Shown here piece after piece: positions 8,703 through 16,811 of a stretch of 64,000 nt of DNA. Made by a program: the position numbers and the translations under genes. The stretch spans positions 62,001-126,000 of the forward strand of contig NZ_JADPEG010000011.1 in assembly GCF_015667585.1 (NCBI RefSeq). The letters are read 5' to 3'. Under the pieces are notes generated by a model, which was not told where the DNA came from, ran no database searches, and was given only the letters and a program-made list of their open reading frames with translations. The DNA comes from Clostridium sp. D33t1_170424_F3 (lineage in GTDB: Bacteria; Bacillota; Clostridia; Oscillospirales; Acutalibacteraceae). The first letter of the stretch is position 1. Each line of letters opens with the position of its first letter.

Positions 8703-9114
8703 TTGCAAAATATTACCGGAGCACTTCAACAACGTGCTCGAGGGGCTCAAGAGCTTTGAAATCCGCAACGACGACCGCAACCCTCCTTACAGGCCCGGAG
8801 ATGAGCTTATGCTGCGGGAATGGAGCGACGGGGCATACACCGGCCGTTGGCTGCGCGCAGACGTCCCTCTTGTTTTGCGAGGAGAATATTGCAGGCCGGG
8901 TTACTGCACCATGAGCATTCACCTTAAATCGGCTGGCGGATTACGCCTCACGCGCTTTCAGGCCCTTAAAATGGCCGCCACACCGGAAGATATTGCCATT
9001 ATCCTGAATGCCAATGAGCGCCGGTTTTGCCCGCACGCATACGACCGAAAGCAGGACGATTGCGACAAGGCTTGTGGAGCCTGCATTGTGGGCTGGCTCG
9101 ATGAGCTTGTTTGA
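8692..9114 (+). CDS. DUF3850 (ASCH/PUA-like) protein
   Basis: 140 aa. HDCKILPEHFNNVLEGLKS, then FEIRNDDRNPPYRPGDEL are the DUF3850 signature, a PUA/ASCH-like fold expected to bind RNA or modified bases. A second part with CPHAYDRKQDDCDKACGAC may bind metal. GTG 8692 is the likely start, with GAGGAGG upstream. Specific role unknown. Confidence 0.75.
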   Translation: MLHDCKILPEHFNNVLEGLKSFEIRNDDRNPPYRPGDELMLREWSDGAYTGRWLRADVPLVLRGEYCRPGYCTMSIHLKSAGGLRLTRFQALKMAATPEDIAIILNANERRFCPHAYDRKQDDCDKACGACIVGWLDELV

Positions 9115-9206
9115 GCTATTTTTTTACCACGAAAAGCCTCGTTTCGGAACATTCACGGGACGGAAAAGCCCGGAAAGGAACAAAAGCAATTCAGGAGGTG
9201 CGAGTT

Positions 9207-9566
9207 ATGAACAGTGTAAAATTGTCCGGCCGCCTCACGGCCGACCCGGAGCTGAAGCACACCACAGAAAACATACCGGTATGCACGTTTCTCCTCGCCG
9301 TTGACCGTCCAACAAAGCACCGGCAGAAAAAGGACGACGCGACGCAGCGGCAAGAGGCAGATTTCCCCACATGCGTCGCGTGGCGAAAAGACGCCGAGTT
9401 CGTCGCCAAGTATCTCACCAAAGGCCGGAAAATCATTGTAGAGGGCGCGGTACGCACCCGGAATTACGACGACGCCGACGGCAAGACCCGCAAGGTCACG
9501 GAGATACAGGTGGAGAGCATTGAGTTCGCGGACAGCAAGCCGCAGGGAGGAACCGTTAATGAATGA
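9207..9566 (+). CDS. ssb: Single-stranded DNA-binding protein
   Basis: 119 aa OB-fold SSB: starts MNSVKLSGRLTADPEL, contains CTFLLAVDRP, FPTCVAWRK and KGRKIIVEGAVRTRNY. It coats ssDNA in phage replication. It is short: the usual flexible tail and acidic DDIPF tip that recruits host proteins are absent, which suggests it does not recruit the usual host partners. GGAGGTGCGAGTT precedes ATG 9207. The 90 bases before it hold no gene. Confidence 0.92.
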   Translation: MNSVKLSGRLTADPELKHTTENIPVCTFLLAVDRPTKHRQKKDDATQRQEADFPTCVAWRKDAEFVAKYLTKGRKIIVEGAVRTRNYDDADGKTRKVTEIQVESIEFADSKPQGGTVNE

Positions 9567-9747
9567 GAGCCAGTTTTCACAGTGGATATACGAGAATTAC
9601 ACCATCGGGGATAACCCTATGGCGCGGGAGCTCCTCGAGAATGTCCTCGAATACGCCGAGGGCATGGAGCCGGAGGAGCAGTACAACTACCTTTGCCGCA
9701 TGATACCGCAGGTCCCGGAGGCGGTTATCAGAACGGTCAGCTACTAA
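9559..9747 (+). CDS. Hypothetical small phage protein
   Basis: 62 aa, helical and acidic, unrecognised. ATG 9559 overlaps the end of ssb (AATGAATGA) and follows GGGAGG. Confidence 0.5.
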   Translation: MNESQFSQWIYENYTIGDNPMARELLENVLEYAEGMEPEEQYNYLCRMIPQVPEAVIRTVSY

Positions 9748-9762
9748 AATGGAGGGAACGCA

Positions 9763-10008
9763 ATGAGAAAGAACAGCAAAATGACGCCCGATGAGCGCGA
9801 GCTGCACGCCGAGGCCGTGCGCCTGCGGAAAATGACCGATTTCCAGCTCGTCAACGCATTCCGGGCGGCCAACGGCCAGACGCCGGAGCAGGACACGCGG
9901 CTCGAGCAGCTTATCGAGGGGCTCTCCACCGGAGAGGTCAAGGGCATTAAGGGCGGGACCGTCTATAAAATCGAGGCATACGCGCGGGAACGCGGTTTTA
10001 TTCGATGA
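9763..10008 (+). CDS. Hypothetical small helical phage protein
   Basis: 81 aa, charged and helical, unrecognised. GGAGGGAACGCA precedes ATG 9763; its stop overlaps the recU start. Confidence 0.5.
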   Translation: MRKNSKMTPDERELHAEAVRLRKMTDFQLVNAFRAANGQTPEQDTRLEQLIEGLSTGEVKGIKGGTVYKIEAYARERGFIR

Positions 10009-10532
10009 TGGGACCGGCGAAAAACCCACGAAACGTACTGCAAGGAGCCCGCAACCGCGCGGCCGGGCTCCAATTCGAGGCCCTCATAGAGGCGGCTTGC
10101 GAACACTATCGTCTGCATGACCTCGCGGAGATAGAAAAGACGCCGGAGCCCATGCAGCCCATCAAGGACCTCGGAGGCGGGAAGTTCGTCGCGCACTACG
10201 CCAAAAAGGCGCAGCCGGATTTCAAAGGGACGCTCTCGGGCGGCCGGGCTGTCGCCTTTGAGGCCAAGCACACGGAAACCGGCCGCATGTTGCAGAGCGC
10301 GGTCAACGACGAACAGGAGAAGCGGCTCAACCGGCACGAGAAAATGGGCGCGCTATGTTTCGTCCTCGTTTCGTTTGACTTCCGCCTTTTCTACCGCGTA
10401 CCGTGGGACATCTGGCGGAACATGAAGCAGCATTACGGCCACAAGTACATTACGCCGGAGGAGGTCGCGCCCTATCGCCTGCGGTACATAAACGGCGTAC
10501 TCGATTTTTTGAGAGAGGAGCAGCAGACATGA
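10005..10532 (+). CDS. recU: RecU-like Holliday junction resolvase
   Basis: 175 aa. PDFKGTLSGGRAVAFEAKHT contains the metal-binding D and the E-x-K of RecU-family resolvases, with QFEALIEAACEHY before and RVPWDIW after. It cleaves four-way junctions in phage recombination and packaging. Length is close to phage RecU proteins. Overlaps both neighbours by 4 bases. Confidence 0.85.
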   Translation: MMGPAKNPRNVLQGARNRAAGLQFEALIEAACEHYRLHDLAEIEKTPEPMQPIKDLGGGKFVAHYAKKAQPDFKGTLSGGRAVAFEAKHTETGRMLQSAVNDEQEKRLNRHEKMGALCFVLVSFDFRLFYRVPWDIWRNMKQHYGHKYITPEEVAPYRLRYINGVLDFLREEQQT

Positions 10533-10936
10533 CAACACTGAATTATAGCGAGGAAAACAAGCGTACCATCACCGAGGCGGAAAATCGCCGGGGATATACC
10601 TATTACGAGTTCACGGAGGAGGCTATCAAGAACATAGCGGCCAAAGAGGTTGTGAGCGTCGAGGACGGAGAGTGGCGGAGCCTCCTGCAAATGCTCTACC
10701 CCGATAAGCTCATTTGCTCCGGCCTCTTTGAGGCGTTCCTTGTCTTTGAAATTAAGAACGGCCGCAGGAAAGACCCGCCGCAGGAACATTGGAATAGCCT
10801 TGTTAGGCCCGGCAGCGACGGTATTCTGCTGGAACGGTTTATCGCTACCCTTGAGGAGCACGGTATCGCGGTACATGAGAGCTGGCGCGCGGTTCTCCAA
10901 AAGGCGGCGCAGAAACGAGGGGCTCGGAATGGATAG
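10529..10936 (+). CDS. Hypothetical phage protein
   Basis: 135 aa, unrecognised, no special motif. GAGAGGAG precedes ATG 10529, which overlaps the end of recU; the stop overlaps the next start. Confidence 0.55.
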   Translation: MTTLNYSEENKRTITEAENRRGYTYYEFTEEAIKNIAAKEVVSVEDGEWRSLLQMLYPDKLICSGLFEAFLVFEIKNGRRKDPPQEHWNSLVRPGSDGILLERFIATLEEHGIAVHESWRAVLQKAAQKRGARNG

Positions 10937-11339
10937 CCTCCCCGACAAGGTAAAGCGGATAGACGTTCTCCGCGTCGAGTATGGAAAGAAAAAGCTATGT
11001 CAATGTTACGACCCGCACTATGAGATAGATTACCAAAACCGGCTCGTATACTGCGTGGATTGTGGAGCCATCGTAGACCCATTCGAGGCGCTCATGGGGA
11101 TAGCAAAGAGCTATGACCGCATAAGCAGGCAAATTGAGGCGCTCCTTGAACAGCGCCGGGAGATTGCGAGCTACAAGCCACACCTCGTCGTCATAAAGGA
11201 CCTCGAAAGGCGATACCGCGCGCAAAACTTTTCTATGGTGCCTTGTTGCCCGCGCTGCGGGGAGCCGTTTGACCTTTCGGAGCTCACGCTTTGGTCCAGC
11301 CGGGTATTTTTGAAAAAGGAGGAGCCTGATGATAAGTAA
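10929..11339 (+). CDS. Hypothetical phage zinc-ribbon protein
   Basis: 136 aa. Two Cys pairs (CVDCG at about 42-46 and CCPRCGEPFD near 105-114) suggest one or two zinc ribbons separated by a helical, probably coiled-coil, middle segment. Unrecognised otherwise. Overlaps both neighbours. Confidence 0.55.
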   Translation: MDSLPDKVKRIDVLRVEYGKKKLCQCYDPHYEIDYQNRLVYCVDCGAIVDPFEALMGIAKSYDRISRQIEALLEQRREIASYKPHLVVIKDLERRYRAQNFSMVPCCPRCGEPFDLSELTLWSSRVFLKKEEPDDK

Positions 11340-11712
11340 AGGGGTTGAGGAGTTCCTCGACTACATACGGGAGGCGGAGCAGCTCTACCGCATTTCCGTC
11401 GCCAATGAGCAGGAGGCCAGCGACGCCACACAGGATATTTTGCACTCCATTGAGCTCGAGGAGCACGATTATCACGGCAGCGCCCGGCTCGCCCGGAAAC
11501 TCAAGGAGGTCCGGCAGGCCCGGCGCGCGGCCAAAGACCTGATGGCGCAGGCACTACCGGTTGTTGAATGGGCCGAGGCCAACCGGCAGACCATCAAGGC
11601 GCTCGAGAGGCTTTTGGGAGAGGTGCGAAAGGCGGAGAAAAACACCGAAAACAGGATTTACACCCCGAAAACTACGGCGTTGGACGGAAAGTGGCGCGGA
11701 AATGCAGGATAA
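11329..11712 (+). CDS. Hypothetical coiled-coil phage protein
   Basis: 127 aa, almost wholly helical and highly charged, consistent with a coiled coil. AAAGGAGGAGCCTG precedes ATG 11329. No family recognised. Confidence 0.5.
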   Translation: MISKGVEEFLDYIREAEQLYRISVANEQEASDATQDILHSIELEEHDYHGSARLARKLKEVRQARRAAKDLMAQALPVVEWAEANRQTIKALERLLGEVRKAEKNTENRIYTPKTTALDGKWRGNAG

Positions 11713-11989
11713 CGAAAAATTCACGCTCGCCGCGCTCGCCGAGGGCGCGCAGCACCTCGCAGAGGCAATGGGGGCCGCAGGCCTCATAGCCGACGAGGCG
11801 GCCAGCAACATTCAGGCGGCGCTCAAAGCAATGCAGGAGGCGGAACGGGAGAGCGAACCGCGCGAGGGCTTTCCCCGCCCGCCCCGCTCCCTGCTTTTAA
11901 GCAGACCGGCCCCGCCACGGACCATCAGGCCCACGGCCCGCGCCCACCTCAAGCAGCATGACAGAAAGCGAGGAATACAAGATGTTTAG
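11702..11989 (+). CDS. Hypothetical small phage protein
   Basis: 95 aa: a helical Ala-rich N-terminal half and a basic Arg/Pro-rich tail. Overlaps the next gene in another frame by 32 bases, so one of the two ends or starts may be misplaced. Unrecognised. Confidence 0.45.
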   Translation: MQDNEKFTLAALAEGAQHLAEAMGAAGLIADEAASNIQAALKAMQEAERESEPREGFPRPPRSLLLSRPAPPRTIRPTARAHLKQHDRKRGIQDV

Positions 11990-12359
11990 ATACCAAAAAG
12001 GATATATATTTGAGGGGCATACATTCGTCGTAGAGAAGTCCGACATACACAACGCCAGAGAGGAACAATTCGTAGAAGCGACCGCGTTACTTCCAGATTG
12101 TTGGATAAGCGTTGAGGAGCAGCTACCGGAAGTTCCGGTTAACAGGATATACGGCGGCACTGGTTGCGTCGGTTGCCTTGTTGTTGTAGAAGCCAATGGG
12201 CCAACGGTTCTGTTTATGGAGTACGAGCGCGCGACAATACGAGGAAAAGTCGCCTACCGCTGGAAATGGAGAGACAGGATTTCAACATGGAAAGTAACGC
12301 ACTGGCAGTATCTACCGGAGCCGCCAGTGAAAAGAGAACAGGAGGACGACGAACAATGA
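11958..12359 (+). CDS. DUF551-like phage protein
   Basis: 133 aa. CWISVEEQLPE and the closing WQYLPEPP frame a DUF551 domain, a small Trp-rich domain found in many phages with no known function. Starts at ATG 11958; a shorter start at ATG 11982 is possible. Confidence 0.7.
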   Translation: MTESEEYKMFRYQKGYIFEGHTFVVEKSDIHNAREEQFVEATALLPDCWISVEEQLPEVPVNRIYGGTGCVGCLVVVEANGPTVLFMEYERATIRGKVAYRWKWRDRISTWKVTHWQYLPEPPVKREQEDDEQ

Positions 12360-12907
12360 GTGATTTTTACAGAGGAGAGCTCTACTATGTTGAGCCATAT
12401 CAGACCACCGGCAGCGAGCAGCGAGCCGGACGCCCGGCCATCATCGTTTCAAACGACATGAACAACAATTACAGTGGCACCGTCGAGGTGGTTTACCTCA
12501 CCACACAGCCAAAGAACGACCTCCCTACGCATGTCACAATCAGGAGCACCGGACGCCTCTCTACGGCCCTTTGCGAACAGATAACCTCCGTTTCAAAGGA
12601 CCGGCTCGGAGAGCGTATTTGCGAGCTCACGAGCGACGAGTTGCGGCAGATTGATATTGCGCTCTCCGTTTCTCTCGCCATCATGGACATCGAGCCGCCC
12701 GCCGAGAAACCGCCGGAGCCGGAGAAAGAGCCCTCTCCTACGAATACGCCGTTACCCGCGCCGACCCCAGCGCCAGTACAGCCGAGTACATGCCCCGATG
12801 AAGTACAGCACGCGGCGTACATAAAAGTGTCTGCGGAACGGGACATCTACAAGCAACTTTACGAGAGCCTACTCGCGCGGGCCTTACCAGCCGCCGCAGG
12901 CAAATAG
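12356..12907 (+). CDS. MazF/PemK-like protein with proline-rich extension
   Basis: 183 aa. Residues 4-105 are a MazF-type RNase domain: RGELYYVEP, QRAGRPAIIVSND, VEVVYLTT, then LCEQITSVSKDRLGE. A Pro/Glu-rich linker (about 115-145) and a helical C-terminus follow, which classic MazF toxins (about 110 aa) lack. No MazE-like antitoxin gene is adjacent. It closes the early operon before a hairpin. It could be an mRNA interferase used against the host or a domesticated derivative. Confidence 0.8.
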   Translation: MSDFYRGELYYVEPYQTTGSEQRAGRPAIIVSNDMNNNYSGTVEVVYLTTQPKNDLPTHVTIRSTGRLSTALCEQITSVSKDRLGERICELTSDELRQIDIALSVSLAIMDIEPPAEKPPEPEKEPSPTNTPLPAPTPAPVQPSTCPDEVQHAAYIKVSAERDIYKQLYESLLARALPAAAGK

Positions 12908-12939
12908 TTAGGCTCAAGGGAGAGCCGCGCATATGCGAA

Positions 12940-12960
12940 AGGGGAGCTCCTCGCTCCCCT
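12940..12960 (+). terminator. Hairpin after the early operon
   Basis: AGGGGAGC / GCTCCCCT, an 8-bp perfect stem with a 5-base loop, between the MazF-like gene and the next gene. The T-run is weak, so it may be a leaky terminator or a 3'-end stabiliser. Confidence 0.5.
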
Positions 12961-12991
12961 CCCATTTGAGAAAAACAGGAGGTGGAGCAAT

Positions 12992-13621
12992 TTGAACACA
13001 GAGGAGATTATCAAAAAGACGGCCGAGGCGACGCTCGCGGCCGCCGTGCCGTATTTTGAGCGAATGCTCAAGCAGGCCAGCGAGGCCGCAGCAAAGGCCG
13101 GAGCCCGGACCGGGGCAAAATCCGCCATCGACACCATCGAGAAAGAGCGGAAAAAGCTCATGCGGGAATGGTACGACCGCAGGCTGCGAAATACCAAGCT
13201 GCTGCTTCAAAATTATCGGCCGCTGATGGAGCACTACGAGAGCGCCATATACGACGCCGCGACACTGGACGAGGAGGACATCACCGCCGCCGAGGTGTTC
13301 GAGCTTATGACGCAGTACGTCTATGACAACGACCTTTATGTGGAAAGCATAAAAAAATCGGCCGCCCGCACACACATCATCATGGAGCACCTCAACAAAA
13401 TGCTCGGCGTCTACGAGGTCTATTGTATGAAGTCACAGCGGGAGGATTACAAAAGGCACTGGCGCGTTATCAGCGCCCTTTACCTTGCCGAAGAACCGAC
13501 CACAGCGGCCAAGATTGCGGAGGACGAGAAAATCGACAAACGCACGGTGTATAAGGATATTGACACGGCTTGCGAGGTTCTCACCGCCCTTATTTTCGGC
13601 GTCGATGGAGTGAGGCGATAG
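12992..13621 (+). CDS. Putative phage late-gene transcriptional regulator (C-terminal HTH)
   Basis: 209 aa. Mostly helical; residues about 170-200 (AAKIAEDEKIDKRTVYKDI) look like a helix-turn-helix as in RinA/ArpU-type late regulators, which sit at the end of the early operon in front of the packaging genes, exactly as here. TTG 12992 is the start, well placed after AGGAGGT. The regulator role is inferred from fold and position. Confidence 0.6.
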   Translation: MNTEEIIKKTAEATLAAAVPYFERMLKQASEAAAKAGARTGAKSAIDTIEKERKKLMREWYDRRLRNTKLLLQNYRPLMEHYESAIYDAATLDEEDITAAEVFELMTQYVYDNDLYVESIKKSAARTHIIMEHLNKMLGVYEVYCMKSQREDYKRHWRVISALYLAEEPTTAAKIAEDEKIDKRTVYKDIDTACEVLTALIFGVDGVRR

Positions 13622-13650
13622 GCCGAAAGCGTCAGGGCACTTTTTGGGCA

Positions 13651-13680
13651 TTGACAGGGCACAACGGCCCATGTTATCAT
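13651..13680 (+). promoter_or_regulatory. Candidate promoter for the late (packaging) operon
   Basis: TTGACA at 13651-13656 and TATCAT at 13675-13680 with an 18-base spacer, right after the putative late regulator. Transcription would start near 13687 and meet the hairpin at 13710. Confidence 0.5.
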
Positions 13681-13709
13681 TATCGTGTAAAATATCGTAT
13701 TGTAACGAG

Positions 13710-13746
13710 ATACCCGTCCCGGAAACCCGGAGACGGGTATTTTTTT
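13710..13746 (+). terminator. Intrinsic terminator/attenuator before the late operon
   Basis: ATACCCGTC / GACGGGTAT, a 9-bp stem with a 13-base loop that has its own CCGG/CCGG pairing, followed by TTTTTT. It either ends the early transcript or attenuates the promoter at 13651. Confidence 0.85.
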
Positions 13747-13791
13747 ACCCGAAAATGACGCGATACGGAGCAGAAAGGAGAATAAAGCGAC

Positions 13792-14379
13792 GTGAAAATA
13801 ATCAGAATGAAAGTCTCGGACCTTTGCCCGGCTGATTACAACCCGCGAAAGGACTTGCAGCCCGGCGACCCGGAGTACGAGGACCTCGACCGCTCTATCG
13901 AGGAGTTCGGCCTCGTTCTCCCGCCCATTTTCAACGTCCGCCTCGGCCGCCTCGTCGGAGGACACCAGCGGCTCAAGCCCTACACGGCCAAAGGCGCGAC
14001 GGAAGTAGACACTGTTATTGTTGACCTGTCGGAGGAGGACGAGAAAATCCTCAACATTGCCCTGAACAAAATCAACGGGCGGTGGGACTATGAGAAGCTC
14101 GGCGAGCTGCTCGCGGAGATACAGGCGGCCGGAGGGCTTGAAAACACCGGGTTCAAGGACTGGGAGGTCGAGGCCCTCAACGTGGACTACGGGCATATCG
14201 ACGACCTCCTCGAGGAGGATTTTTCGGACACCGGAAAGCACGAGAGCGAAAACTTTACCATGACGTTCACCCTGCCCGCCGAGGTTCGGGAGGCCGTGGA
14301 TTACTACGTCGCAAGCCATGAGAACGGAAAGACGGAGCTCTCGACGGCCATCATCAACAAGGTCAAGGGGGTACTGTAA
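13792..14379 (+). CDS. ParB/Srx-fold protein, first of a tandem pair
   Basis: 195 aa. N-terminal ParB-like nuclease/kinase-fold domain: YNPRKDLQPGDPEYEDL, then GRLVGGHQRL and KILNIALNKINGRWDYEKL. In many Firmicute phages such a ParB-like domain sits next to the terminase, alone or fused to a DNA methylase. No HTH DNA-binding domain as in chromosome-segregation ParB. GTG 13792 follows AGAAAGGAG. Acts probably on DNA or a nucleotide, inferred. Paralogous to the next gene. Confidence 0.75.
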   Translation: MKIIRMKVSDLCPADYNPRKDLQPGDPEYEDLDRSIEEFGLVLPPIFNVRLGRLVGGHQRLKPYTAKGATEVDTVIVDLSEEDEKILNIALNKINGRWDYEKLGELLAEIQAAGGLENTGFKDWEVEALNVDYGHIDDLLEEDFSDTGKHESENFTMTFTLPAEVREAVDYYVASHENGKTELSTAIINKVKGVL

Positions 14380-14949
14380 TTGGAAATCATCAGAAAGCGC
14401 ATAGCCGACATGAACCGCGCGTCCTATAACCCGCGCGCGGAGCTCCGGCCGGGCGACGAGGAGTACGAAGCCCTCGCCCGCAGCATTGGCAATTACGGCG
14501 TCGTCCAGCCGGTCGTATGGAACCGGAGGACCAACAACGTCGTAGGCGGCCATCAGCAGCTCACCGTGCTCGAAAATCAGGGAGAGGACGAGGCGGACGT
14601 CTCTGTGGTAGACCTCGACGAGCTCAAGGAGAAAGAGCTCAATGTGGCATTGAATAAAATCAGCGGCGCATGGGACGACGCAAAGCTATCGACCCTACTC
14701 ACGGAGCTTGGCGGCCGGGCTACCGAAACCGGGTTCACACTCCCGGAGATTGAGGCGCTGCAAAGCGATTTGGAGGACCTCATCGACGACGCATTCATCG
14801 ACGAGGAGCTCGCCCGGCTCGAGGAGACGTTCAACCTCTCTCTCAAGTTCAGCGCGCAGGATAAGGCGGACCTCAAGGCATACGTCAAGGAATACGGGAA
14901 AGAGGAGCTCGTGAAGTTCATCATCGAGATAGTGAAAGGAGAGATTTAA
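14380..14949 (+). CDS. ParB/Srx-fold protein, second of a tandem pair
   Basis: 189 aa, same architecture as the preceding protein: YNPRAELRPGDEEYEAL, NNVVGGHQQL, KELNVALNKISGAWDDAKL. The GGHQR of the first copy is GGHQQ here, so the two may differ in activity. TTG 14380 abuts the previous stop. A tandem duplication that diverged substantially, hence old. Confidence 0.75.
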   Translation: MEIIRKRIADMNRASYNPRAELRPGDEEYEALARSIGNYGVVQPVVWNRRTNNVVGGHQQLTVLENQGEDEADVSVVDLDELKEKELNVALNKISGAWDDAKLSTLLTELGGRATETGFTLPEIEALQSDLEDLIDDAFIDEELARLEETFNLSLKFSAQDKADLKAYVKEYGKEELVKFIIEIVKGEI

Positions 14950-14950
14950 C

Positions 14951-15976
14951 GTGGGGTGCAGATGTGGAAGTCAGGTAATTTTATGCAACCTGCCCGTCAG
15001 GTTCGACACATACAAGGGCTGCTCGCATGGCTGCCGGTACTGCTTTGTGCAGAAAAAGCACGACATCAGCAAAATAAGCCGTGATGAAACGGTCGAGGGG
15101 CTCAAGAGCTTCATCGAGGGCAAGCGCGGCATTGAGACGGCTTGGTGCGACTGGCCTATACCCATTCATTGGGGCGGCATGAGCGACCCGTTCCAGCCCT
15201 GCGAGAAGCAGACGCGAGCCTCCTACGAATGCTTGCAGCTTTTGGCCGAGACGAAATACCCGTTTGTGGTATCGACGAAAGGCCGCCTTGTGGTAGACCC
15301 GGAGTATTTGGAGCTACTCGCCCGCTGCAACTGCGTCGTACAGGTGAGCATGGTTTGCAGCAAGTACGACAAACTCGAGCCCGGCTGCCCGAGCTACGAG
15401 GAGCGGCTCAAGATTGTCGAGACGCTGGCCGGAAAGGTGCAGCGCGTCATTGTTCGCATTCAGCCTTATATGCCGGAGGTTTTCAAGGACGTGCTGGATA
15501 ACATTCCGCGCATTGCGGCCACCGGAGCGCACGGTATCGTGGTTGAGGGCATGAAGTTCTTTAAGGGAAAGCCCGGCATGGTAAAGGTCGGCGGCGACCA
15601 TTGCTACCCCATCAAGGTACTGCGCCGGGACTTTGAAGCAATCAGAGCGGAGGCGCACCGCTGCGGGCTCGCTTTCTACTGCGGAGAGAACCGGCTACGG
15701 ACGATGGGAGACAGTATGACGTGCTGCGGCACCGACGGCCTCCCCGGATTTCAGCCGAACGAATACAACCTCTGCATGTTGCTCAATGGCAAGAACCCCG
15801 AACCCACAGAGCGCATGAAGCAGGTCGGCACCGGCGGCTGCTTCAAGACGCTCAATCAGAGCGCCGGGAGCGGGCGCAGGATTGCAAAACAGTCTTTTTA
15901 CGGGCTCATGCAGGCGGAGCTCGCACAAAAGGCTGAATATCATAAAAAGGTGTTTGGCCTATCAGATGATGAATAG
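14951..15976 (+). CDS. Radical-SAM protein (SplB/COG1533-like)
   Basis: 341 aa. CSHGCRYCFVQK (res 24-35) is the CxxxCxYC cluster motif with a COG1533 (spore photoproduct lyase-like) context, followed by HWGGMSDPFQPCE, which is also typical of that group. Additional cysteines in the C-terminal half (TCCGTDGLPG, GGCFKTL) may hold a second cluster or the substrate. GTG 14951 starts two bases after the ParB-like gene stop; the end overlaps the PLP gene. In phage DNA, a base-directed radical reaction is plausible but not shown. Confidence 0.8.
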   Translation: MGCRCGSQVILCNLPVRFDTYKGCSHGCRYCFVQKKHDISKISRDETVEGLKSFIEGKRGIETAWCDWPIPIHWGGMSDPFQPCEKQTRASYECLQLLAETKYPFVVSTKGRLVVDPEYLELLARCNCVVQVSMVCSKYDKLEPGCPSYEERLKIVETLAGKVQRVIVRIQPYMPEVFKDVLDNIPRIAATGAHGIVVEGMKFFKGKPGMVKVGGDHCYPIKVLRRDFEAIRAEAHRCGLAFYCGENRLRTMGDSMTCCGTDGLPGFQPNEYNLCMLLNGKNPEPTERMKQVGTGGCFKTLNQSAGSGRRIAKQSFYGLMQAELAQKAEYHKKVFGLSDDE

Positions 15977-16796
15977 GTTGACGCCGGTGCAGGTCGTGGA
16001 CGGCCTGCATATCAAGCGCGACGACCTTTACGCCCCATTTGGAGCCGGAGAGGTAAATGGAGGAAAGCTCCGACAGTGCATGATGTTGGTTGAAAGCCTC
16101 AACGGGGCCTACGACGGCCTTTTGAGCTATTGCAGCATACATTCCCCACAAGCGCCAATTACGGCCGCAGCAGCCCGCGCTTACGGCCTCCCTTGCCGTA
16201 TTTTATACGGAGGAGCCCGGCCGGAGAACATATCCGCCCTCCCCATGCCCCGCCTCGCCATGCGGTACGGCGCGAAAATCAGTATAGCAGCCCGCAGCGG
16301 CCGCCATGCCATATTGCACGCCAAAGCGAGAGAGCTCGCGGAGCATGAGAACAGCTTTATCGTTCAGTACGGGATAAACCTCGTCGGGCATGGAGACGTT
16401 CTTTTGGAGGCCGTCTCCGCGCAGGTTGAGAATATCCCGGACGAGATTGAAAACCTCGTTATGACATGCGGCAGCGGTATCACCTCCTCCGGCGTGCTGA
16501 TAGGGCTCCACCGGTTCGGGAAAAAGGTCAAGAACGTCCACCTCGTCGCCACAGCGCCGGACCGGCGAGCATTTATCCACGACATCATCAGCCAGTACGG
16601 AGCAGACAGGGAGTTCCAGTATCACGACCTTTTTCACCGGCCCGGCTTTTCCTATGAGAAGCCTGCGCGGGCCTCTTGGGGCGGTATACGGCTCCACCCG
16701 CACTATGAAGCAAAGACGATGTTGTGGTTCCGAGGCAGCGCCCTCGACCCGGAAAAGACGCTATTCTGGATTGTAGGCGCGGAGCCATCACACTAA
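15966..16796 (+). CDS. PLP-dependent enzyme, fold type II (ACC deaminase/threonine-synthase-like)
   Basis: 276 aa. NGGKLRQCM (res 34-42) supplies the likely Schiff-base lysine and TCGSGITSSGVLIGLH the phosphate-binding loop, as in the D-cysteine desulfhydrase/ACC deaminase and cysteine synthase group. Slightly shorter than typical (300-340 aa). ATG 15966 (or 15969) overlaps the radical-SAM gene, so the two are coupled. A metabolic enzyme in front of terminase is odd; an amino-acid transfer or elimination step on DNA or a nucleotide is one explanation. Confidence 0.75.
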   Translation: MMNRLTPVQVVDGLHIKRDDLYAPFGAGEVNGGKLRQCMMLVESLNGAYDGLLSYCSIHSPQAPITAAAARAYGLPCRILYGGARPENISALPMPRLAMRYGAKISIAARSGRHAILHAKARELAEHENSFIVQYGINLVGHGDVLLEAVSAQVENIPDEIENLVMTCGSGITSSGVLIGLHRFGKKVKNVHLVATAPDRRAFIHDIISQYGADREFQYHDLFHRPGFSYEKPARASWGGIRLHPHYEAKTMLWFRGSALDPEKTLFWIVGAEPSH

Positions 16797-16811
16797 AAGG
16801 AGAGGAGGCAA

